The translations under genes and the position numbers were made by a program. DNA of 13,071 bases, taken from positions 1 through 13,071 of the forward strand of contig JAKAMV010000184.1 of the NCBI GenBank assembly GCA_021812735.1. Direction: 5' to 3'. Origin of the DNA: Chloroflexota bacterium (GTDB lineage Bacteria; Chloroflexota; Limnocylindria; Limnocylindrales; CSP1-4). How positions within the stretch are numbered: position 1 is the first letter of the stretch; the number at the start of each line of letters is the position of its first letter. The notes beneath the pieces are model-generated. The model searched no databases. It was not told the origin of the DNA and saw nothing but the letters and a program-made list of their open reading frames with translations. Below, one piece after another: positions 1 through 7,209 of this stretch.

Positions 1-2
1 CC

Positions 3-407
3 ACGCCTGTTCTCGCGGAGATCGACAGCCTTGACGAGCTGAAGTGCGCGGCACTCGGCCTAGAAGTCGTCGAGCCCACGCTGGACCAGCTTCGAGAGGC
101 TGCGACTCCGCACTCCGCGCTCTCGTTCGCAGACAAAGTCTGCCTGATCGTTGCGCGCGACCTTGGAGCAACCTGCTGGACCAACGACGGACCACTCAGT
201 GATGAGTGCCATGCCAACGGTGTCCTATGGATGCGTGGCCTGCGGCCGTTGATCGCGCTAGTAGAAGCGGGTGCTCTTGCGCTCGATGTCGCTGTTGGAA
301 CGGTCGACCTCATCAGTGTCAACAACCCATACATCACGACGCCGATCGTTGCCGAATTCCGCCGACTTGCAGGCGAGGCCGATCGGAGGCGCCTGGGCGA
401 TCCGTAA
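3..407 (+). CDS. PIN-domain protein (VapC-like), 5' partial
   Basis: An open frame enters from the window's left edge and ends at TAA 405-407; 134 residues are visible and the start lies outside. The pattern fits the second half of a PIN-domain RNase. An acidic residue sits in the segment VLAEIDSL (E6). The hallmark SFADKVCLIVARDLGATCWTND follows, carrying the two late acidic residues (D44 and D62, the latter in the T-N-D turn). After it comes the family's closing pattern, a Gly-Leu then RPLIALVEAG. PIN domains are Mg-dependent ribonucleases and in VapBC pairs act as toxins on tRNA or rRNA. An antitoxin would normally be just upstream, outside the window, so its presence cannot be judged. The gap of 220 bp to the next gene suggests it is a separate unit from the Argonaute operon. 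The fold assignment is fairly safe; the toxin role is inference. Confidence 0.75.
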   Translation, partial: TPVLAEIDSLDELKCAALGLEVVEPTLDQLREAATPHSALSFADKVCLIVARDLGATCWTNDGPLSDECHANGVLWMRGLRPLIALVEAGALALDVAVGTVDLISVNNPYITTPIVAEFRRLAGEADRRRLGDP

Positions 408-605
408 GGCGAACGAACTTGGCGCGGTCCGATCGGGTCTCCCGACTCGGCCACGCTGTGCCGCCGCACGTAGGTCCCTGGCCGTGGCGTTCGCGTGGCC
501 GGCCGTCGTGCGGGCTTCCTGGTCGTCGGTCCAGTTCTACGGGCAAGCGTGACGACGGTGAGGAGCCGAGCCCATTCGCAATCGCTACAGGCGCTGAGGC
601 CACGG

Positions 606-627
606 TAATACGGGCGATACTGAGGAC
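606..627 (+). promoter_or_regulatory. possible -10 element for a leaderless DREN-APAZ transcript
   Basis: GATACT at 615-620 fits the TAnnnT pattern and ends 7 bp before the GTG at 628. A transcript starting about there would begin on the start codon. There is no usable Shine-Dalgarno, because the GAGGA at 622-626 is only one base from GTG. No clear -35 box is visible. TAATAC at 606-611 is an alternative. The rest of 408-605 shows nothing that I can support. Confidence 0.3.
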
Positions 628-1956
628 GTGAAGCCGAAGCTCGTCAGCATGCAGGCGCTGATCGGCCAGCGTGGCGTGAACCTCGTCGAGCGGATCGTGC
701 TCGACATGGGATCCCGCTGGGTCCCATCACCCGTGCTCGATGTCGGGATTGACGGCGTCATCGAGCTGTGTGATCCGACTACGCGGGCCGCACTCGGCAT
801 CGTCCTGCACGTTCAGAGCAGGGCTACTGAGGAGCGGTTCACCGCGGAGACCGCCGACTCGCTCGAGTATCTCTGCCAGGAGCGAGACCTGGATTACTGG
901 ATGCAAGGCAACGCTCCGGTCGTCCTGGTTGTTTCGAGGCCCGGGAGCGACGAGGCGTACTGGGTTTCAGTCAAGGACTACTTCGCAGACGTCAAGCGCC
1001 GAGCGGCGCGGCGCGTTGTCTTCAACAAGACCCGCGACCGGTTCTCTCCGGGGGCGTTCCACGACCTCATGCGGACCGGAACGTCGCGGGAGGTTGGGAT
1101 CTACCTTGCACCGCCTCGAAGGCGCGAGCGGATCCTCACGAATCTCGTCACGGTTCGATCGTTTGGCGACCGGGTATTCGTCGCTGATACGGACTACCGG
1201 ACGCGAGGCGAGCTGTGGGATGCGCTCAAGCGCGAAGGGTATGACGGAGGCGGCGAGTGGTTCGCCAAGGAACGGCGCCTCGTCAGCTTCTTGGACCTTC
1301 GTGAGCCACCCTGGCCGAAGGTGTGCGACCGAGGAAGTGTCGACGATTTCGGCGTCGATGAATGGGCGCAGGCCGAGGATCCAGATCGTGTCCGCGACTT
1401 CGTGAGGCTGCTCAACTCCGCACTCCGGGAGAAGCTCTATCCGCTCGTCCGATTCTGGTCGGACGAAGACGTGTTCGCCTTTACAGCCGGCCCGGGTCTC
1501 CGGGAGCGGCGAATTCGCCGCACTGGAGCGCGAAGCGGTGGGCGCGTCGTGTTCTCGGAGTACGTCAGCAAGCGGTCCAGTCGGCGCGTCGCATACCGGC
1601 ACCTTGCCTTCGACGCCCAATTCCGGCGCTATGGAGACCTCTGGTACCTCGAGATCGTTCCGACCTACCTCTTCACGACGGACGGGAGGCAGGTGGCAGG
1701 CAGGAACGGCGAATACGTGGCGGCGATGAAGCGTCTGGACCGAAACGAGGCCGTCCGGGGCAACCTTTCTACGTGCGTTGAGGTCCTTACGCGCGCACCC
1801 GGCTTCTTCGCCCGTGATTACCCATACCTCTCATTCGGAGGCCTCGTGGAACTCGATCTCGACGTCGGGATCAATGACCAGGCATGGCTCGCGGGAGGCG
1901 AGGTCGCGACGGCCCCGGAACATGAGTCCGATGAAGCGGATGGCCTTTGGGGATGA
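628..1956 (+). CDS. DREN (DUF4365) nuclease fused to APAZ domain, SPARDA effector subunit
   Basis: This 442-residue protein has two parts. Residues about 10-120 match DUF4365/DREN, a PD-(D/E)XK-type nuclease: VLDVGIDGVIE carries D38, D42 and E46, then HVQSR stands where the family usually has QxK, then DLDYW and the AYWVSV strand. Residues about 240-427 look like APAZ, the domain that pairs with short Argonautes: LWYLEIVPTYLFTTDG, the RNGEYVAAMKRL helix and YLSFGGLVELDLD. In SPARDA systems the APAZ protein forms a heterodimer with the short Argonaute. Guide-directed target recognition then unleashes collateral DNase/RNase activity of DREN, causing abortive infection. Here the next gene is a short Argonaute overlapping by 4 nt (ATGA), which supports the pairing. 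The start is GTG 628, with ATG 649 as an alternative. The oddity is R65 replacing the expected catalytic lysine, so nuclease activity is not assured. Family assignment is by motif reading, not by alignment. Confidence 0.87.
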   Translation: MKPKLVSMQALIGQRGVNLVERIVLDMGSRWVPSPVLDVGIDGVIELCDPTTRAALGIVLHVQSRATEERFTAETADSLEYLCQERDLDYWMQGNAPVVLVVSRPGSDEAYWVSVKDYFADVKRRAARRVVFNKTRDRFSPGAFHDLMRTGTSREVGIYLAPPRRRERILTNLVTVRSFGDRVFVADTDYRTRGELWDALKREGYDGGGEWFAKERRLVSFLDLREPPWPKVCDRGSVDDFGVDEWAQAEDPDRVRDFVRLLNSALREKLYPLVRFWSDEDVFAFTAGPGLRERRIRRTGARSGGRVVFSEYVSKRSSRRVAYRHLAFDAQFRRYGDLWYLEIVPTYLFTTDGRQVAGRNGEYVAAMKRLDRNEAVRGNLSTCVEVLTRAPGFFARDYPYLSFGGLVELDLDVGINDQAWLAGGEVATAPEHESDEADGLWG

Positions 1957-3380
1957 AAACGACCTTCATTGAAGAGCCCCAACTCGAGTTCGGCGGATCT
2001 GGACGCCACGTCGATATCCGCTTCGGCCTCATGGACTTCGGCCCATTGGATGTCGGCGCCTCGAGAGCCGCACCCCGGATCCGGGTCGGGGTTGTCGGAT
2101 CCGCCGACGGTATCGAGGGCGTAGCCACCTGGATCGATCGGTGCACCCGGGAGATTCCCGGAAAGCCGGGGCGGTACCCGAATCTCTTTCCTCGGTTTCC
2201 AGGCTTCAGCGACGACGGCCAGTTCGGGACCGGTCTCCAGATCGACAGTCGGCTGACGCGTCAGCTCCCCGCAAAGGTACTGACCGAACTCGCCGGTCTC
2301 GGCCGCGTGGAGGCTGTCGACCGAGCGAGCACTGCATTTCTCGAGGAGTGTCGTCATCTCGTTGAGTCGGCAGGTCCCGATGTCATCGTGATTGCTCCGC
2401 CGCGCGCGCTCTTGGACGCGATGGACGCACCCGCGGAGCGGGCGGAGTCGCCGGACGAGGAAGCGCCGTACTTCCATGATGTGATCAAAGCCCGAGCGCT
2501 GCCTCTCGCTGTCCCGATCCAGATGGTCCGGCCCGAGACCTACGACGAGCGGCAACGACCGAGGCAACGAGGTCGGAGCTGGATGTACCAGGGGACCCAG
2601 GACGAGGCGACCCGCGCATGGAACTTCCACACTGCCGTTTACTACAAGGCCGGCGGCATCCCGTGGCGGCTACCCCGCGACTCGACGCAGCTGACGACGT
2701 GCTATGTCGGCGTGAGCTTCTACCGTTCGACGACCGGCGACCGCCTCCAGACAAGCATGGCCGAGGTCTTCAACGAACGGGGCGAGGGCATGGTTCTACG
2801 CGGCGGGCCAGCCCAGATCGACAAGGCCGATCGCACGCCGCATCTGTCCGGACAGGATGCGACGTCTCTCCTGTCGTCAGCACTCGCTGCGTATCGCACG
2901 GAACATGGGACAGCTCCGGCACGTGTTGTGGTGCACAAGTCGTCGCGCCACCTGCTGGAGGAGATCGCAGGGTTCGCCGCCGCTGCCGATGAACATCGAG
3001 TTGGCTCCCGGGACCTGCTCAGCGTCGGGAGGACGAGCTTCCGGGCCTTTCGCTCGGGCTACTACCCGCCCCTCCGTGGATCTCTAATCGAACTCGACAG
3101 CACGAACAGCGTCCTGTTCACAAAGGGCAGCGTCGACTTCTTCGGCGTGTATCCGGGAATGTACATTCCCTCTCCGCTCGCGCTCCGGATGGAGGACATC
3201 GAGCAGACGCCGCGCTTTCTAGCAGGTGAAGTCCTCGCTCTCACGAAGATGAACTGGAACAACAGTCAGTTCGACGGGGCGCTTCCGATCACGCTTCGAG
3301 CCGCGAGACAGGTGGGAGACATCCTTCGGCACGTTGGAGCCGAAGCGACGATCCAAGCCCGCTACGCGTTCTACATGTAG
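1953..3380 (+). CDS. short prokaryotic Argonaute (MID-PIWI), catalytically degenerate
   Basis: This 475-residue protein lacks N and PAZ domains, as in short pAgos. N-terminal hallmarks are PQLEFG followed by DIRFGLMDFGP, then the RIRVGVVGS strand and LFPRFPGF (residues about 78-85). The MID region ends in PLAVPIQMVRPETYDE (184-199). The PIWI part includes TTCYVGVSFYRS, TSMAEVFNERGEGMVLRGG and RVVVHKS, and ends in ARYAFYM. At places where active Argonautes carry catalytic Asp, this one has Ser: VGVSFY (S255) and VVHKSS (S330). It should therefore bind a guide and target without slicing. ATG 1953 overlaps the DREN-APAZ stop (ATGA); a TTG at 1947 is also in frame but less likely. The guide-loaded complex would sense invader nucleic acid and activate the partner nuclease. 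The gap to the downstream deaminase is 29 nt, so co-transcription is likely. Confidence 0.9.
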   Translation: MKTTFIEEPQLEFGGSGRHVDIRFGLMDFGPLDVGASRAAPRIRVGVVGSADGIEGVATWIDRCTREIPGKPGRYPNLFPRFPGFSDDGQFGTGLQIDSRLTRQLPAKVLTELAGLGRVEAVDRASTAFLEECRHLVESAGPDVIVIAPPRALLDAMDAPAERAESPDEEAPYFHDVIKARALPLAVPIQMVRPETYDERQRPRQRGRSWMYQGTQDEATRAWNFHTAVYYKAGGIPWRLPRDSTQLTTCYVGVSFYRSTTGDRLQTSMAEVFNERGEGMVLRGGPAQIDKADRTPHLSGQDATSLLSSALAAYRTEHGTAPARVVVHKSSRHLLEEIAGFAAAADEHRVGSRDLLSVGRTSFRAFRSGYYPPLRGSLIELDSTNSVLFTKGSVDFFGVYPGMYIPSPLALRMEDIEQTPRFLAGEVLALTKMNWNNSQFDGALPITLRAARQVGDILRHVGAEATIQARYAFYM

Positions 3381-3409
3381 CCATCGATACAAGCGACGAG
3401 GACTGATCC

Positions 3410-4321
3410 GTGGTCTCTCATGCGGACGACAGGGCGTTGATGCAACGTGCGATCCAACTCGCGAGGCAATGTGTGAGCGAGCCCGGGCGCATCTCGCCGA
3501 AGGTCGGCGCAGTCATCACGAGCGACGGCGAGGTCCTCGGCGAGGCATATCGAGGTGAGCTCGGAACAGGCGAGCATGCCGAGTACACGCTACTTGAGCG
3601 GAAGCTGGCCGATCGTGCGCTGGCCGGCTGCACTCTGTACACGACATTGGAGCCCTGTACTGCCAGGAACAGACCGAAGATTCCATGTGCTGACCGGATC
3701 GTGGAGCGAGGCATCCGGCGGGTCGTGGTCGGCATGCTCGATCCAAATCGCAGGATCCTCGGGACCGGTCACTGGCGGCTGAGAGGGGCCCACGTGGAAG
3801 TCGTGCTGTTCGACCCCGACCTCATGACGCTCGTCGAAGAAGTCAACCGCGACTTCATTCGTGAACATCCGCAGGCCCGGACCCGGGCGCGGACGAAGGC
3901 ACTCCTGACAGATCCCGTCAGGCCAGGAGAGGTCGGACCGAACGGCCACCGCATCGGCTACACGGACGCAGGTGACAAGGTCGAATGGCTGCCCGATGAA
4001 GAGAACCCAGGAGAGGAGTGGCCTCTCGTTCTCCGGCGTAACGACGCATCGATCCTCGGCACGTACAGCGAGTTCTGGGACAAGGTGTGGTGGAACCGGC
4101 ACCAGATGTGGCTACAGAAGATCGAGAGCGGCGAGGAGCCGCTATCAGAGGAGCAGAAGCCGCTCCTGGAGAAAGCGAATCGGGCTGCGCGGAGGATCGA
4201 GCGGAAGTACGGGAAGCGCAATCTGGGTTGGGATGACTTCGAATGGGGGCTGCTGAGTGGCCGGATGTCCGCGCTTGCCTGGGTCCTAGGTGCAGAGTGG
4301 GATGAATCGCTCGATACGTAG
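3410..4321 (+). CDS. RibD/CDA-fold deaminase with unrecognised C-terminal domain
   Basis: The protein has 303 residues. Residues 1-150 form a zinc deaminase domain of the RibD-like branch of the cytidine-deaminase fold. H56-A-E58 supplies a zinc ligand and the proton shuttle, TLEPC has C83, and C93 follows after 9 residues (RibD usually has 8). The [13 protein letters not shown] strand is typical. The RibD reductase domain is missing, and riboflavin genes are not nearby, so riboflavin synthesis is unlikely. Residues about 200-303 form a charged, Trp-rich domain ([49 protein letters not shown]) that I do not recognise. The start is GTG 3410 with GAGGA at 3398-3402, 7 nt upstream. It lies 29 nt after the Argonaute on the same strand, so a defence role, such as nucleotide or nucleic-acid deamination, is possible but inferred. 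The substrate is unknown. Confidence 0.82.
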   Translation: MVSHADDRALMQRAIQLARQCVSEPGRISPKVGAVITSDGEVLGEAYRGELGTGEHAEYTLLERKLADRALAGCTLYTTLEPCTARNRPKIPCADRIVERGIRRVVVGMLDPNRRILGTGHWRLRGAHVEVVLFDPDLMTLVEEVNRDFIREHPQARTRARTKALLTDPVRPGEVGPNGHRIGYTDAGDKVEWLPDEENPGEEWPLVLRRNDASILGTYSEFWDKVWWNRHQMWLQKIESGEEPLSEEQKPLLEKANRAARRIERKYGKRNLGWDDFEWGLLSGRMSALAWVLGAEWDESLDT

Positions 4322-4335
4322 TCGGTGCCTAGCTG

Positions 4336-5286
4336 TCACATCCCGAGCCTGTCGACGGGCGACGCTTCGCGATGGACCGCTCGAAGGTCCTCGTCGAGGA
4401 GTTCGACGTACCGCCGCGTGACCTGGATGGATCGCGGGCTGTGGCCGAGGATGCGCTGGAGGCTGAAGACGTCGCCGCCGTTCGTCAGGAAGGCGCGGGC
4501 GAAGCTGTGACGCAGGATGTGGGGCGAGCATCGGGTCTCGATGCCAGCCCGCGAAGCCAATCGATGCACGAGTTGATGGATCCCGCGCGCGGACAGCCGC
4601 GAACCCCGAGTGCCCGTGAACAGCGGCGAGGTCGCAACCGGGCCTGGGCGCCTCGCTGACAACCATCCACGGAGCGCCTTGCGAGTCCGTCGTCCGATCG
4701 GCACCACTCGCTCACGGCTCCCCTTCCCCATCACCCGACAGCGACCCTCGATCAGGTCGACGTCTGCAACGCTCAGCCCGGCGACCTCGCTGAGGCGCAT
4801 CCCGGTATCGATCATCAGGAGGACAAGGGCGAGGTCCCGCTGGGGCTGACGCGACTCGGTGGCCCCTTGCACGAGCCGGGCAATCTCGTGGTCGCGGAGG
4901 CTCGGGACGAGTTGATCCGGAACCCGTGGGATGGGAACGGTACGGACGGGGTTCGCTGGCAGGTCGAGTTCGGCTGCGATCCAGGTCCCGAAGGCCTTGA
5001 TCGTGCGCACACGGCCGGCCAAGCTGCTGGGCGCGAGCGCCGTCGGGCGGGCGTTGAGAGCGAGGAGCCATCGCCGCGCGGTGACTGGTTGAAGGTCGGC
5101 GACCGTCGCCGTCTGTCCTTCTCGCTCGATGAACCGCATGAACTCGACGAGGTTCGCCCGATACCAGTCGATGGTCCGCGGGCTTCGGCCGGCAACCCGA
5201 AGGGCAACGAGGTACTCGTCGACCACGTCCGCCAACCGATAGCGGTCGAGTGAAGGCTCGGGCGCCGCTGCCGCTACCGCTCGCAC
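4336..5286 (-). CDS. tyrosine recombinase / XerC-D-like site-specific integrase
   Basis: This 316-residue protein has the usual length of the Xer/phage integrase family. Residues about 15-110 form the SAM-like core-binding domain (RSPRTIDWYRANLVEF), followed by the catalytic domain. All catalytic residues are present: R164 in TGMRLSEVAGL, K188 in GKGSRER, H256 and R259 in HILRHSFA, H282 in LGHSP, and the nucleophile Y293 in TRRYVEL. It cuts and rejoins DNA at specific sites through a 3'-phosphotyrosine link. The GTG start at 5286 has GGAG 8 nt upstream (5295-5298) and lies inside the end of the ATPase gene (13-nt overlap), so the two are translationally coupled. It converges on the deaminase with 14 bp between stops. 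No att repeats or tRNA gene were visible. It may mobilise the neighbouring cassette, or it may be a Xer-type accessory enzyme. Confidence 0.93.
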   Translation of the reverse strand: MRAVAAAAPEPSLDRYRLADVVDEYLVALRVAGRSPRTIDWYRANLVEFMRFIEREGQTATVADLQPVTARRWLLALNARPTALAPSSLAGRVRTIKAFGTWIAAELDLPANPVRTVPIPRVPDQLVPSLRDHEIARLVQGATESRQPQRDLALVLLMIDTGMRLSEVAGLSVADVDLIEGRCRVMGKGSRERVVPIGRRTRKALRGWLSARRPGPVATSPLFTGTRGSRLSARGIHQLVHRLASRAGIETRCSPHILRHSFARAFLTNGGDVFSLQRILGHSPRSIQVTRRYVELLDEDLRAVHREASPVDRLGM

Positions 5287-6410
5287 GCCTGCAGCTCCAG
5301 GTACCGCCGGAAAAGCCGGTCGCCGATCGTGTAGCGTCCCCGCTGGCCGTTCGCCAGGCGATCGATGTGACCACGAGCGGCGAGCCGGTGAAGGGCCTGG
5401 CGCGTCGCAGGCGGCGCGATCCCGAGACGCTTGGCCGCCTCCTCGATCTCGCCAGACGGGCGAGCGGCGGTCGCCGAGGCGACCACGGATACCACCTGGC
5501 GCTCGGCGGGCGCCATCGCCGACCAGCGCGAAGCAAACATCTCCTGGCTCACCGACGCGAAGGCCCGCTCGAAGGCCTCCGCGAACTCCGCCCTGCCGAC
5601 CCTTCCTCCTTCGGCGGCATCGAACGCGAAGTAGGCCAGCTTCTGCAGGTAGTACGGTCGGCCGCCCGACAGCTCGACAATCTCAGGCACGACGGCGTCG
5701 TCGAACGTGACGCCGGTTCCGACGAGCGGCTTCGCGATCGCCTCCGCGGCCGACGCCGCACCGAGCGGCCCGAGCGTGATGGGCTCGAAGAAGCGAACGA
5801 GCGGCTCGTGGGCACCGCGGATCGAGCCGAAGAGTCCCGTCGACGCGGAGACCACGAACGCGATCGCGATGTCGGCGGAGTAGAGCTCGAGGCTGATCGC
5901 CCGGAGCTGCAGCAGGGCGTCGCCGGGAGTGGCGACCAGGTCGACGTCGTCGACCATGACGACCAGCGTGTGGTGATCGCCCAAATCGGCCGCCCGGCGG
6001 AGCGCGCTTCGAAGCTCCTTCTCGACCTCCCGTGGTGGTCGTCGAAGGCGCGCTTCGGCCACGCCCACGTCCAGACCAACTTCGAGGTCGAGCTTCGCGG
6101 TCCAGCCGCCATCCGTCTCCGCGGCGACCGCAGCGGTCAGCGCCGCCAGGAAGTCGTCCCTCGACTGCGGGTACGCCATGGTCAGGACGACCCGGTCGCC
6201 GGCGGCCTCCAGGCGTCGCCGCCAGTGCATGAGGAGCGTCGTCTTGCCGATCGCCCATTCGCCGAGCAGCGCGGTGTGCTGCGGGTGGCCCTCGCGGGTC
6301 CGCGCGACGCGCGCCTCGAGCATGGCGGTTTCCGGCTCACGACCCGACAGCAGCGGCGGGAAGATGCCGCTGCCCGGGCGGAACGGGTTCGCCGATCGTG
6401 TTTGTGACAA
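5274..6410 (-). CDS. AAA+ ATPase, ORC/Cdc6-like, with C-terminal winged helix
   Basis: This 378-residue protein begins with NPFRPGSG and a GREPE box. The Walker A loop is GEWAIGKTT (50-58), and Walker B is LVVMVDDVD with D154-D155. A sensor-1-like strand (FVVSAS) ends near 190, and a sensor-2-like GGRPYYLQ contains R251. Residues about 300-373 look like a winged-helix DNA-binding domain. Such ATPases couple nucleotide binding to DNA or partner binding; the target here is unknown. The start is TTG 6410, supported by AGGAG (6420-6424 on the complement) 9 nt upstream and by the family motif starting at residue 8. It overlaps the recombinase, so the two probably work together. It is separated from the E1-like gene by 100 bp containing a strong hairpin, so it may have its own promoter or be partly uncoupled from the cassette. 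A + strand open frame over the same stretch is a shadow. Confidence 0.85.
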   Translation of the reverse strand: MSQTRSANPFRPGSGIFPPLLSGREPETAMLEARVARTREGHPQHTALLGEWAIGKTTLLMHWRRRLEAAGDRVVLTMAYPQSRDDFLAALTAAVAAETDGGWTAKLDLEVGLDVGVAEARLRRPPREVEKELRSALRRAADLGDHHTLVVMVDDVDLVATPGDALLQLRAISLELYSADIAIAFVVSASTGLFGSIRGAHEPLVRFFEPITLGPLGAASAAEAIAKPLVGTGVTFDDAVVPEIVELSGGRPYYLQKLAYFAFDAAEGGRVGRAEFAEAFERAFASVSQEMFASRWSAMAPAERQVVSVVASATAARPSGEIEEAAKRLGIAPPATRQALHRLAARGHIDRLANGQRGRYTIGDRLFRRYLELQACER

Positions 6411-6429
6411 TTGTGACAGCTCCTGTCAC
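6402..6429. promoter_or_regulatory. GTGACA repeat/inverted repeat at the ATPase translation start
   Basis: TTGTGACA occurs at 6402-6409 and again at 6411-6418 as direct repeats 9 bp apart. The second copy is part of a perfect inverted repeat, GTGACAG (6413-6419) and CTGTCAC (6423-6429), with a 3-bp centre. The dyad covers the ATPase Shine-Dalgarno and the first repeat spans its TTG start. It could be an operator (three half-sites) or an RNA hairpin that hides the ribosome site. An octamer AGCTCCTG also repeats at 6418-6425 and 6432-6439. The repeats are seen directly; the function is inference. Confidence 0.45.
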
Positions 6430-6448
6430 GAAGCTCCTGAAGATGGTT

Positions 6449-6483
6449 CGGCCGAGGGACGCCGATGGGCGCCGCCTCGGCCG
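6449..6483. terminator. strong intergenic hairpin after the E1-like gene (terminator/attenuator candidate)
   Basis: Arms CGGCCGAGG (6449-6457) and CCTCGGCCG (6475-6483) pair perfectly over 9 bp. Inside the loop, CGCC (6460-6463) can pair with GGCG (6468-6471). It lies 28 bp past the E1-like stop in the direction of transcription. No T-run follows on either strand, so it is not a classical intrinsic terminator. It may instead slow polymerase or shape mRNA processing between the conjugation cassette and the ATPase-recombinase pair. Confidence 0.4.
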
Positions 6484-6510
6484 GGTTGTGCACCTGAAAT
6501 CCACACTCCC

Positions 6511-7209
6511 CTACTGCGCGCCGGCCGGGACGCGGAACCAGGAGCGGCTGCGAGCCGCGTTCTGGATCGCGTCGAGGTAGACCTCGCTGTAGGGGACGCT
6601 GCCGCGCTCGGTGATCTGCCAGAGGCAGCTGAGCATCGCGCTGGCGACCATCAGGTTCGTCACGAGGAGCTGCGGGCGTTCGGCGGCCATCACCTGGCAG
6701 CCCTCGCCGCGCGGCTCCTCTTCAGTGGCCATGCCGATCTCCGGGTGGATCTCGGTCAGATGGCCGTCCACGGACCAGCCGTCGCGGCGGCGGACGAGCT
6801 GGACGTTGCCGTCCGTCTCGTCGTTGCCGCCGCTGATGAGCGTCGCGTCCGAGAGCGATCCGAGGTGTCGATCGACGAGGGCCCGCGCCCGGTGGTTGTC
6901 GACCGCGAGGAGGACGATGTCTCCCTCGCGGACGATCGACCGGACGTTGGTCTCCTCGAGGAACTCGGGGATCGCCTGACAGGCGAGCCCATCGTCTCGG
7001 GCGACCCGGGCCAGGGCCTCGGCCTTGTTCGAGCCCAGGTCGCTGTCCGAGCACGCCTGCCGCGATCGGTTCCCGGGCTCGAAGACGTCGCCGTCGACGA
7101 GGACGAGAAGCGGTCGCGGCTCGGGCCGGTTCGCGAGATAGCGGGCAAGGGGCGGGAGCAACTGGCTCCCGATCCCGCCGCAGCCGACGAGGACGATCCG
7201 GCTAGCCAT
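6511..7209 (-). CDS. ThiF/E1-like adenylating enzyme (PRTRC ThiF type)
   Basis: This 232-residue protein has the E1-like Rossmann signature. VLVGCGGIGS is the nucleotide loop (residues 7-15). LVDGDVFEPGN carries D39 and D41 and leads to R50-Q51. K62 and the V-D-N at 103-105 complete the usual ATP and Mg-binding set. C171 in RGEGCQV is the candidate thioester cysteine. Such enzymes adenylate the C-terminus of a ubiquitin-like protein and pass it to a cysteine. It lacks extra domains and is at the short end of the family, as in PRTRC ThiF proteins. I place the start at ATG 7209, which has GGAGG 7 nt upstream, rather than at the in-frame GTG 7218. It overlaps the JAB gene by 8 nt. It is the last member of the conjugation cassette before the hairpin gap. 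Confidence 0.87.
   Translation of the reverse strand: MASRIVLVGCGGIGSQLLPPLARYLANRPEPRPLLVLVDGDVFEPGNRSRQACSDSDLGSNKAEALARVARDDGLACQAIPEFLEETNVRSIVREGDIVLLAVDNHRARALVDRHLGSLSDATLISGGNDETDGNVQLVRRRDGWSVDGHLTEIHPEIGMATEEEPRGEGCQVMAAERPQLLVTNLMVASAMLSCLWQITERGSVPYSEVYLDAIQNAARSRSWFRVPAGAQ

Noticed and set aside
1818..2630. 270-residue open frame on the - strand
   Set aside because: Antisense to the DREN-APAZ and Argonaute genes, which show clear domain motifs.
3410..4321. assignment of the deaminase as RibD of riboflavin synthesis
   Set aside because: The reductase domain is absent, the C-terminal half is unrelated, and no riboflavin genes are nearby.
5250..6407. 385-residue open frame on the + strand
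   Set aside because: Arg/Glu-rich antisense reading of the AAA ATPase; no family pattern, and the - strand frame has intact Walker motifs.
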